Assembly: GCA_050084985.1 (NCBI GenBank)
Contig: JBITNC010000001.1
Location: forward strand, 195,300,001 to 195,364,000
Source of the DNA: Nageia nagi
Lineage: Eukaryota > Pinophyta
DNA: 64,000 nt
Direction: 5' to 3'
The notes under the pieces are model-generated. The model worked only from the letters and a program-made list of their open reading frames with translations, was not told where the DNA came from and ran no database searches. Below, piece by piece: positions 1 through 8,199 of this stretch. Each line of letters opens with the position of its first letter. The stretch's first letter is position 1. Both the position numbers and the translations under genes were made by a program.

Positions 1-36
1 TATACCTTAGAATAAAATGATATTGTTGATATTACT

Positions 37-303
37 ATGAAGGATTTGCCATCATTATTACCACAAAATAAGGTTCTCACCTTCCCACAAGAAAAATTGT
101 TAAACATTAACATTAGTACTATAGATAAAGATCAATTACTTCAAATTGGAGCAACCCTAACCTCTTCTAAGAAAGAAAGGTACAAATATAAATTCATTAC
201 ACATTTTGAATATTTTACTTGGTCTTATGATGATATACCTAGGTTAGATCCTTCATTTTTCATGCATAATTTGCCAATAAAAGCATTATGCCAAGCAAAT
301 TAA
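37..303 (+). pseudogene. Ty3/gypsy pol, segment upstream of reverse transcriptase (remnant)
   Basis: An open stretch of 88 codons ends in a segment of the form FTWSYDDIPRLDPSFFMHNL, which corresponds to the conserved 'F-W-S-Y-x-D-M-P-G-(L/I)-D-P' block just before the RT domain in plant gypsy polyproteins. The preceding residues look like the linker between protease and RT. Just after the stop near 303, a P-K-x-x-x-Q-x-R-R-like segment is frame-shifted, so the reading frame into RT is broken. It begins inside the element because the window starts mid-pol. Confidence 0.8.
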
Positions 304-399
304 GCAAAATCCTAGAAAAATGCATCCTTCCAAGGATTTGTTAGTAAAGAAAGATATTGAAAAATACCTACAACCATGATATATATAGCCTATTGATTT

Positions 400-900
400 T
401 TATAATTGGATGTTCAATATTATTCTTGTTACTAAACCAACTGGTGAAATACAAGTATGTACTAATTTTTGTGATATCAACAATGCTTGTCCTAAAGATG
501 ATTTTTCATTACCCAATACTAATATGATTATTGATAGCATATTTGTCTATGATGTGTTATCATTTATGGATAATTTTTTGGTTACAATCAAATTTTTATT
601 AATCTTATTGACCAACATAAAAAATGTAGGTGCTACATATAAGAGAGCCATGGTCACTATGTTCCATGAGCACATTCAAAAAATAGTGGAGGTCTATGTT
701 GATGACATACTTATCAAATCAAAGCAAGGTTAAGACCATATTTAGTCCCTTGAAGAGGTATTCAATATTTTTCAAATGTACAAATTAAGACACAAACCTT
801 CAAGTGTGCATTTTGAGTTACTTCTAGAAAATTGTTAGGGTTCATGGTTTCAAATAGAGGAATTGAGGTAGATCCTAAGAAGAGTAAAAGCTATTATTGA
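400..900 (+). pseudogene. Ty3/gypsy reverse transcriptase (G1), internally deleted
   Basis: The frame from 410 reads through the RT blocks: KPTGEIQVC followed by D-x-N-x-A-C-P-K-D-D-F-x-L-P (palm), then after a gap GATYKRAM, and the catalytic box VYVDDILIKSK near 690-725, with both aspartates still present. About 25-40 residues normally found between 'SFMD' and 'NVGATY' are missing or scrambled around 575-630; this is the part that holds the SGYNQI and PFGLKNA blocks. A stop (TAA) follows at about 731 and the thumb is readable only in pieces to about 900. The gene order before RNase H is normal. The enzyme cannot be functional. Confidence 0.88.
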
Positions 901-949
901 TATGACTCCTCCTTGAAACTTGAAACAACTTAGAAGCCTTCAAGGAAAG

Positions 950-1490
950 ATAAACTCAATTAAGAGGTTCATCTCATAGCTAAAGGATGAGTGTAGACCA
1001 TTCACTCACTTACTTAAGCAAGATGTCAAGTTTGTATGGGATGCAAATTTCCATAAAGCATTTGAAGATATCATGAAATATTTGATCAATGTCCCTATCC
1101 TTATTCCCATGAATTTTTCCCAAACTACTTAATGATATATTTTAGCCTTCTTGTATTCCATAGGAACCATGCTATGTCAAAAAGCTAAACATAACAAGAA
1201 GAAGGTGATCTATTCTCTAAGTAATACCTTGATTGATTATGAGACAAGGTACATTCCTATGGAGAATATTTGCTTTGCTATGATATTTACTACTAAAAAC
1301 TTAAGGTATTACTTGTTTTATTGCACCACATATGTTGTTATTCTTTTTGATCCTTTAGAGTATCTTATGGCTAAACAACACTTATCAAGTAGTTTTGCAA
1401 AGTGGCTAATGTTATTGCAAGAATTTGATATTAATGTAGTGAAGCAAAAATCTATTAAAGGATAGGAAATTACAAATCTAATAGTATATT
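950..1490 (+). pseudogene. RT-associated RNase H domain (G1), decayed
   Basis: Around 930-1080 the LRSLQGKINSIKRFIS and PFTHLLK blocks of the RT connection are readable with stops. At 1151-1465 an open stretch reads GTMLCQK...KKKVIYSLSNTL...DYETRYIPMENICFAMIF, which matches the core of the gypsy RNase H (x-L-x-Q, I-Y-x-x-S-x-x-L, Y-x-x-E-K-x-x-L-A) with the usual E retained. It ends in a KWLMLLQEFDI block. This is the ordinary RNase H of the pol protein; a second one follows. Confidence 0.83.
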
Positions 1491-1639
1491 TCCCTCAAGA
1501 AGACAAGTATGTCATCCATGAAGAATTTCCTAACATTTTTGAGGAGAATCCATGTTGCTAACGGCCTAATGACCTATCAATAGGGTGCCAGTGGCATGAG
1601 TTTGAGGAGATCTCCATCCCTAATGATTATTTTTTATCT

Positions 1640-2070
1640 TATAGATGATGAGCCTATAGTCTAGACCCTGTATTTTGATGATTCTAAATGCATTCATAGA
1701 GAAGTGAAAGGTATTATTACTATCTCTTATACTAATCAAGTAATCCCTATTGCATACAAATTGGATTTCAAATGCACTAATAATATGGCTGAGTATGAGG
1801 CTCTTATATTGGGATTAAAGGTAGCTTTAGAACTAAAAATCATAGAAATATAAATTTATAGGTATTCATAGCTTGTGGCCAACCAAGTGAAGGGTAGTTA
1901 TGATACCAAAAATGAGAAACTAAAGCCTTATAGGGTGGTTGTGATTGAGTTGCTCAATAGCCTTGATAGATATACTATTGATACAATTCCTAGGACTAAT
2001 AATAGATATGTAGATGCTATGGCAAGTATAGCCTCTTTGGTACCAATTGAGCTTGAAGATGAGAAGACCA
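1640..2070 (+). pseudogene. Additional (archaeal/plant-type) RNase H, aRNH, of Tat-type pol
   Basis: The readable pieces are YFDDSKCI (start of the domain, corresponding to the F-D-G-S block), IPIAYKLDFKCTNNMAEYEA (the NNxAEYEA block), the L-x-x-G-L-x-x-A-L-x-L helix near 1810-1845, a VANQVKGSY block at about 1876, and NRYVDAMASIASL at about 2000-2035 (the N-x-x-x-D-A-x-A block). A full second RNase H between the pol RNase H and integrase is typical of the Tat clade (Ogre, Retand, Grande and relatives). Stops and a frame change at about 1850 break it. The same domain recurs at 38760-39065 in element G3. Confidence 0.82.
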
Positions 2071-2199
2071 TTCTTACTATCCATAAGATAAGTTCTCCAT
2101 ATTACATAACTCATATTTGTTCTATTTTATCCTATCTTATTGCTAATGATGCTATTTTCAAGATTGGTACTTTGATATTTATCGCTACTTAAAAAACCA

Positions 2200-3420
2200 A
2201 AACATTCCTACTAAATATACTAAGAATGATAGATTAAGATTGAGAAGGATTGATATGAAATATGTTATTATTGGTGATGTTTTATATAGAAGATCCTTTT
2301 ATGGTGCCTTGTTGAGATGTTTAACATAAGATGAGATAGCTACTGCTTTAGAGCAAGCTCATGATGGACTATGTGGTGGCCATTTTCATGCCAAAGCTAT
2401 CTATAAAAAGATCTTGAGAATAGGGTATTATTGGCCCAGTATGAAATAATATTGTCAAACTCATGTGAAAGTATGTGTACAATTCCAAAAGCATGTAAAA
2501 TTAGAAAAACAAACTACTCAAGAATTCAATTCTATTATTTCTCCATGGCCCTTTACTACTTAGGGCATATACTTGATTATGATTAATCCTCATTCTAGTG
2601 AAGGACACAAATTTTTCATCATAGCTACAAAATATACTACCAAGTGGGTGGAAGCCATCCCCATGAAGTTAGTTGTACAATAAAAGATTATTGCATTCCT
2701 TACAGAATACATCATCACTAGATTTGGTGTGCCACAAAGGTTAATCATGGATAATGGTTCAAATTTTGAGGGCAAGGATATGCAATCATTTTTAAAAAGT
2801 TTCACATTAGAAAAACCTTTTCTTTAGTTTACTACTCTCAAGGCAATGATCAAGCTAAAGCAAAAACTAAGACACTTAAGAGTATTCTTACCAAAACATG
2901 GGATAAATACAAAAGAGATTATCATGATTAATTACCATATGCACTATGGGCCTACAAAACTTGTGCCTAAAAAGCCATTGGGGTAACCCCCTTTTCATTG
3001 GTATATGGATATGATGCCATTATCCCATTTGAGTTAGATATTCCTTCACTTAGGATCTCTTTATAGGGTGATGTCCCAGATGAGGATGCAAAAAAAATAA
3101 TATTATAATAGTTGGAGAGGTTAGATGAAAAAAGCATCAAAGCCATTGAACATCAAAAGGTCTACCATGCCAAACTTAAGAGAGCATTTGGAAAGAATAT
3201 AAAAGCTAAAGAGTTAAAAATAGGGGATCTAGTTTTAAAAGAGACTATCAACAAAATAAAAGCAAATGAGGAGGCTAAAGAAAAATTTGAACCCAATTGG
3301 TTGGGCCCATATGTTGTTGTTGATGAAAAAGTATTAAGAGCATATAGGTTATCAAGTTTTTATGGCAAGAAAAAACTAAAATCCTTTAATGCCATCCATT
3401 CTAAGCATTTTTACACTTAA
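2200..3420 (+). pseudogene. Integrase (G1), decayed, with C-terminal tail
   Basis: The zinc-binding region is readable near 2340-2500 (a H-D-G-x-x-G-G-H block, then RIGYYWPSM and a C-x-x-x-x-x-x-x-C area with one Cys pair altered). The catalytic core follows: GHKFFIIATKYTTKWVEAIP at about 2600-2665, then ITRFGVPQRLIMDNGSNFEG near 2710-2772, which keeps the second catalytic Asp in DNGSNF. At 2870-3060 come LKSILTKTW, ALWAYKT and a TPFSLVYGYDAIIP block. 3112-3420 is open and encodes the tail with GDLVLK, KFEPNWLGPYVV and a terminal SKHFYT. Stops at TAG/TAA positions interrupt the core. The length is normal for plant gypsy integrases. Confidence 0.87.
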
Positions 3421-3529
3421 AAATCACATCTTTGTTCTCCTTTAAAATAATTCATATAAAATGTAGGGGCATAGCCTCTTTTTATTTTCTTTATAGATCC
3501 AATATGGACATGAAATCAATGTCATGCTT

Positions 3530-4310
3530 CACTATTAACATGACACTAATGGTGTGCAAAAAAAAATTGATAGTCTAATGTCTTTAGATCAAGAACATAA
3601 AAATGCATGATCATTGATGGCTAATGAAATGACTAGTGAGAGTTCCCTTACTTAAAAGCAAACTAGCAATATAGCTGTTAGCAATTTATTAAGATTGGAT
3701 CATATCTAACGGATGATACATTTTGCTTTGTATCCACATAGTTCTTTTTTTTGAACCCATATAAAGCATACTAATTTTAGATCATAGAAATAAAAATGCA
3801 TGATCACTGATGGCCCATGAAATGGCTAGTGAGAGTTTCTTCACTTAAAAGTAAATAAAAAATATAGCAATTAGCAATTTGTTGACATTGGGTCATCTCC
3901 AATGGATGATACAATTTGTTGTGTATCTACATGGTTCTTTACTTTGAACCCATCTAAAGCATATTATCTTCAAATCATGGACATAAAAATGCATGATCAT
4001 TGATGGCCCATGAAATGGCTAGTGAGAGTTCCCTTAAAATTAAACTGATGATATATCCATTAGAAATTTGTTGACATTGGATCATATCCAATGGATGATA
4101 CATTTTTCAATGTATCCATATGGTTTTTACTTTGAACCATATAAAGCATACTATCTTTGGATCATGAAAATAAAAATGCATGATTGTTGATGGCCATCAT
4201 ATGACTAGTGAGAGTTCATTCACTTTAAAGATAAATTGATGATGTAGTAGAAAGATAGCTAACATTGGATCATATTGGATGGATGACACAACTTACTATG
4301 CATCCATCCT
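3530..4310 (+). repeat. Tandem array, about 4 units of ~190 bp, in the 3' UTR of G1
   Basis: The marker 'aaaaatgcatgat' followed by 'tgatggc' recurs at about 3603, 3796, 3989 and 4176, giving spacings near 193, 193 and 187 bp. Each unit also holds 'agtgagagtt', 'ttgacattgg(a)tcat', 'ggatgatac' and a 'tatccacat' segment. Units differ by substitutions and small indels. The array lies between the integrase stop and the polypurine tract. The same unit, in inverse orientation, forms a five-unit array at 56110-57060. 3' UTR tandem repeats are common in Tat-type elements. Confidence 0.85.
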
Positions 4311-4816
4311 AGGATTTTATGACTAAGATATCATTATAAGTTCTTAATTCCAATAGGAAACATAGCCAAAAATAGGGCACTAGCACTATGCTCACTATCT
4401 TTTAGGCTACCAATGATGTACATTTCATTTCCATTTCCACTTATCCAAACTATCATCTCTCTATTTTGAGGTATGGATGTAAGTGCATTAGGTTCTTGAG
4501 TATCTAGCATAATGGAATGGCCAGATTCATGATTAAAATAGTATAAAGGAGGTACATCATATCTTCCATCTCCAGCCTTGGATATGGATTTGTATAGTCA
4601 TCCAAACATCATCCAAACAATATCCTAAAGATAGCTTATTTAGCAAATGTTTCCTTAGCTAATCCACTTAAGGATCTTTCCAAGGGCACCTAGGTCAAAA
4701 GGGGGCCAACATAGGGACCCTCATCATCATTCAATCAACATCAACAAAAGGATCCAAAAATTCTCTTCCATGCTTCTTTTTTGGATATGTAATTTCATTA
4801 CTTCAATCACACATCC

Positions 4817-4829
4817 AAAGAGGGGCAAA
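4817..4829 (+). other. Polypurine tract of G1
   Basis: AAAGAGGGGCAAA lies directly before the LTR start TGTAAATGCC. This is the expected primer site for plus-strand DNA synthesis. The same tract, CCAAAGAGGGGAAAA on the minus strand, adjoins the left LTR of the element at 54852-61778, and the flanking 'cttcaatcacac' is shared too, which fixes the boundary. Confidence 0.85.
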
Positions 4830-5472
4830 TGTAAATGCCTCAAAATGAACCTTTATGTATTTAATAAATCATTTTAATCCCTTAACAATGTATTATTTAA
4901 AAAGGGATTTAAAATGTATAAAAGAGATGTAGGTCATGTATTTGACCCTTGTGGAATGTACAAGGAGTAAAAATATCAAAGTCATGTAAACTTGTATCAT
5001 ATATAAATACATCATTTGATAAATTTTAGGAGGATGAGTGAATCATGGGCTAATAATCATTTCAAGTGAATAAAAGGATCATCAATTAAATATCATTTGA
5101 AGGATTACAAATTGCTTTGTCTATCTATATTACACATCTATTATTCTATAAGTTCACATGTATGTTCATCATTTGATTATTTGCTAATTCGCTCATTGCT
5201 ATATTCTTGTTCATGCTTGTAATTTCACTCATCCTATAATGCTAGTGGTGCACCAATTATAGAGCACTGATAGCATGCTTATTCATGAATGTATGCTCTA
5301 TATTTTGTGCATTTTATGATTAGCAAAATGAATACAAGATCTAAGTAAATATTACTGCATTCTTGTTATATGTTATTACCATATTTCTAATATATGCATA
5401 AATATTTACAAAGTAGAATAATAGTGCATTAATCAACCCCATTTGCATTAATCACATTATTTAGCATCTATA
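4830..5472 (+). repeat. 3' LTR of G1
   Basis: The LTR begins TGTAAATGCCTC right after the polypurine tract. Its end is placed at about 5472 (…TTTAGCATCTATA) by comparison with the LTRs of the 54852-61778 element, which end …TTTAGCTCTACA on the minus strand; the terminal CA is mutated here. Length is about 640 bp against 696-699 bp in the relatives. A TATA-like TATAAATA at 5002-5009 sits where a U3 promoter would be. Just past the end the sequence changes to a SWIM-family pseudogene. Confidence 0.75.
5002..5009 (+). promoter_or_regulatory. TATA-like box in G1 LTR
   Basis: TATAAATA occurs about 170 bp into the LTR, in a position compatible with the U3/R border of a plant LTR. It is inferred from sequence only, and the element is inactive by every coding criterion. 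Confidence 0.4.
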
Positions 5473-6277
5473 ATACCACTGGTTAATAATCATGTCATGA
5501 TGTTTAGTCTTTCGTACCTTTCCCTTATTCAATATAATGTATATATTTTGAACATCCTTCATTACAATGTAAGTGTCTTGTATTGTAGGTACATTTTGAA
5601 AATATTCATTCAAGAATTGCCCTTTACATATTGATTTAATAAAAACACCATCTATTAGTAATGAATCAAAAATGAAATAAGTCTCTTTTGATATACATGA
5701 AGTAAAATAGACCCTTCCATTTCGTATTTTTCTTATATGATGTACTCCATGGTAAGGTTGACCATCCAATGAAATATTTTTAACTTTGGTGTATGTGATA
5801 AATGCAACTTCTATTAAACTCTTGTATACCTTCACAATAAAATGATATTTAAAACATCTTTTTTTAACATTGTACCTCTTTTGAATTGGAGGAGGTTGAT
5901 TGTCTTGCTTATTATTATCATCATAATAACACCAATAATTACATAAAAAATAAATCATTTAAAAATATATTTCTTTCAAAAAGATAATAATGCAATGCAC
6001 AAATTAGAATTAAATATATTTACATACATATTAAATTTGATTACCTTTGACTTATGATTGCCTTCCTCACCAAATGCATTTTTTTCTTGCACAAAAATAT
6101 GCATTGTGCTTTAGGATTACATTCTTCACCCTTTTTGAAATTATCTAACCTACATAAAGGTATTGTTACCATTGAATATGTTAATGATATCAAGGTTAAA
6201 TCTTTGTGATAAAAGAGTTGTTTTTCATGGATATCTTGTATAGGTAAATTAAATATCCTATGCCATTTCAATTTCAT
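5473..6277 (-). pseudogene. SWIM zinc-finger (MULE-transposase-related) gene fragment, copy 1, N-terminal part
   Basis: Read on the minus strand, an ATG at 6277 opens a 78-codon exon with the pattern F-N-L-P-x-Q-D, then VTIPLCRLDNFKKGEECN, matching the N-terminus of the plant SWIM zinc-finger family related to Arabidopsis At1g60560 (LPVQNP, then IPFARVDDFVRGES). A donor-like AAG|GTAA lies near 6044. The next exon (5958 to 5473) reads YWCYYDDNNK, YHFIVK, ISLDGQPYHG and a RNGRVYF block, all expected next in that family. The frame is nearly open but lacks the transposase core and SWIM finger, because it is cut at 5472 by the LTR of G1. Introns are present, so this is not a processed copy. Family placement is from memory of the motifs; function of this copy: none expected. 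Confidence 0.68.
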
Positions 6278-6439
6278 TATGTATCAACTTCTTTGTATAT
6301 AAAATTCTAAAAAAACTATATCAATTTCAATACATAAATTGTTCAAAGTATAAACAAACATATAATCACTATATTAATCTTTTTGATAGTACAAATCAAT
6401 TGTGTTATTATTTATAATATTGTAAGATTATTTTGTAGG

Positions 6440-6545
6440 TTTTCATATGTAATGTTGTATGTTCACTTCCTTAAGTGTACTTAATTTAATATGTAGTTAT
6501 CAATAAGATAATTAAAACACATTAAAGTTTAACAAGATGCATTTG
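6440..6545 (+). pseudogene. PPR-gene fragment (copy 1, first piece)
   Basis: The stretch matches by eye 14520-14625, where the sequence runs straight into clear PPR motifs. Here the match stops at 'aacaagatgc' near 6545 and unrelated sequence with a copia remnant follows. It is called only through its duplicate; alone it could not be recognised. Confidence 0.45.
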
Positions 6546-6637
6546 TGCTCACTACAATATACATTCAAAGCTCTTCATTCATGTTGATGTATTGCATTCT
6601 TTGGCTTGGCTTTTGAGGGAGAGTGTATCAATAGGGA

Positions 6638-6801
6638 GAAACACTCTCTTATGAAAGAATTGAAGTTATTTTAGGGTAAAGGAGATAAGATATAGAAGTC
6701 TCATAATGGAATTATCTATGAGTATCTTCCATTATGAGACTTCTCTATCTTCTCTCTCTTATCCTAAAAAAACCTTTATATCTTTCATAGGAGAGTGTTT
6801 C
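6638..6801. repeat. Near-perfect inverted repeat (hairpin, ~74-bp arms)
   Basis: The left arm runs 6638-6711 (gaaacactctcttatgaaag … gtctcataatggaa) and the right arm 6727-6801 is its reverse complement with only a modest number of mismatches. The spacer is about 15 bp (ttatctatgagtatc). It lies between a PPR fragment and a copia RT remnant. Transcribed RNA would fold into a single long hairpin of the size seen in young MIRNA or foldback-element loci. No flanking target duplication was found by eye. Confidence 0.8.
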
Positions 6802-6911
6802 TTCATGTTGATGAAATCTTCCTCTAAATTCAAGACAAAAACTTTAGCAATAGGCAAAATGAATATGGAAAATTCAATCCCTTTGGCCTTAACTTTTCCC
6901 TCATCTAATGA

Positions 6912-7480
6912 GTGTTATCTCCATGTAGAGATCTATATTGTGTGTTAAAGATGTTAGTTCCATTCCTCATTCATGGTCGAATTTCTTGTATATACAATTT
7001 TATGAAGTCAATATATGGTTTGAAGTATGATCCAATAGCATTGTATGCCAATAAGGATACATTTTTCACTAATTCAAGATTCATGATATACAAACTGAAA
7101 TCTAAACTCTACTATGGAGTAAGGAATGGTCATATACTAGTCATTATCCTTTATATTGATGACTTTGCTCATAATAGAGGATTCTCCATAAGAAATCAAG
7201 ATAGTCAAGAATAAATTAAAGGAAATCTTAGAGATGAAGGATATGGGAGTTACCCATTATTTTCTTAGGTTGCATATATGTATTAAAACCTACAAATATC
7301 TTATTTATAACCCATATGAGTAGCATTGGAAGGTAGCCAAATGACTGTTGATATATGCAAAGGGAACCTACATGAAGTAGATCATGTATGAGAATGATTG
7401 TGAAGTTAAGTGGTTTGAATATTGTGATGTGAATTTTGAAGAATATAGTAATGGAAAAATTTAAATGGGTTACTTATAAA
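6912..7480 (+). pseudogene. Ty1/copia reverse transcriptase / RNase H remnant
   Basis: The readable blocks are KSIYGLKYDPIALYA (the conserved K-S-L-Y-G-L-K-Q-x-P-R-x-W), FFTNSRF, LYYGVRNGHILVIILYIDDF (the copia catalytic box, normally YVDDL), and in other frames EIKIVKNKLKEILEMKDMG followed by a Y-F-L-G-L-x-I block near 7200-7280. The order and spacing are those of copia RT. It is frame-shifted several times and has no LTR or integrase nearby, so it is an isolated fragment. It is not part of the copia element at 27247-49774. Confidence 0.82.
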
Positions 7481-7607
7481 AAGTTTATTCCTCATTGAAA
7501 TGCAATTCTATACAATGCAATGATCACAATATATGCATAAAATGGATTTTTATTGAATGTTATTGTGTGATTTTCATGGCAGATATGCATGGAAAATGTA
7601 AAAGAAC

Positions 7608-7629
7608 ATAATAATAATAATAATAATAA
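7608..7629. repeat. (ATA)n microsatellite
   Basis: About seven ATA/TAA units in a row. It lies within the decayed PPR region. Confidence 0.8.
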
Positions 7630-7774
7630 AATTTATGATAAATTAAAAAAGCTTTTCACCAACATAACTTCATCAAATGTTATGGTTCTAAATGCAGGGA
7701 ATGTTTTTTTTAGCAAGTAAATATTCAATGAATGTTCTAGTTGCATGATAATGGAAATGGATTTTCATTAACTA

Positions 7775-7799
7775 TTTAGGGTGTAGGGTTTAGGGTTTA
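7775..7799 (+). repeat. Short telomere-like repeat (TTTAGGG)n
   Basis: The stretch tttagggtgtagggtttagg… contains about three degenerate plant telomere units. A second block with two and a half exact units lies at 9022-9040. Both are too short to mark a former chromosome end. Confidence 0.6.
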
Positions 7800-8199
7800 T
7801 TATTCTTGGTATAAATCATTATACATACATTTCTAATGGAATGAGTAGGGTTTAACAACTAAAATATAATCAAATATTGAGGGTTTTAAAACTAACCATC
7901 AACAGATAAAATTTGACCACCAAGATTTGAAATGCATGATATAGACATATTTTCATGGATAATAATGATCATAAGATATCCAAAAAAAGAACACATTGAA
8001 AGGTAAGGTCAATTTTTTTATGAAATGCTTCATCAAAAAGTAGTGTAATGAAATGCAATGATGGTAGGTTATGGAAGTGTAGAGTACGCATGAGATTTTT
8101 TTGACAAACTATAGGAAGAATACTTTCATGGAGTGCACAATTAAAAATCTATATGTAAAAAAATAAGGACATTATTGAACACTCATGCACTACAAAATG

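Larger units (their letters stand above)
1..5472 (+). mobile_element. Ty3/gypsy Tat-type retrotransposon G1, 3' part (pol to 3' LTR)
   Basis: This is the 3' portion of a large LTR retrotransposon; the 5' LTR, gag and protease lie outside the window. Read on +, the order is pre-RT/RT, RNase H, a second RNase H, integrase with a C-terminal tail, a ~190-bp tandem array, a polypurine tract and a 3' LTR. The second RNase H after the usual one is a known hallmark of the plant Tat lineage. Every domain carries stops, frameshifts or deletions, so the copy is dead. The LTR start, polypurine tract and tandem array match those of the inverted element at 54852-61778, so the two are one family. The 3' LTR abuts a SWIM-family pseudogene that stops abruptly at the junction, so G1 probably inserted into that pseudogene. 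The left target duplication is outside the window and cannot be checked. Confidence 0.88.
7490..8160 (+). pseudogene. PPR-protein gene fragment (copy 1, second piece)
   Basis: Short stretches in changing frames match the PPR motif of plant P/PLS proteins: NAILYNAMITIYAQNGFL near 7500-7555, MHDIDIFSWIIMIIRYP near 7930-7985, and NAMMVGYGSVEYA near 8050-8090. In intact proteins these read 'M-x-x-x-D-x-x-S-W-N-A-M-I-x-G-Y-A-Q-N-G'. PPR proteins bind organelle RNA. The fragments are too broken to number repeats. The arrangement beside the SWIM fragment mirrors 14540-15200. Confidence 0.5.

Noticed and set aside
3530-4310. CRISPR-like or regulatory direct repeats
   Set aside because: Units are contiguous, ~190 bp and divergent, without spacers, and lie in the 3' UTR of an LTR element in a plant genome.
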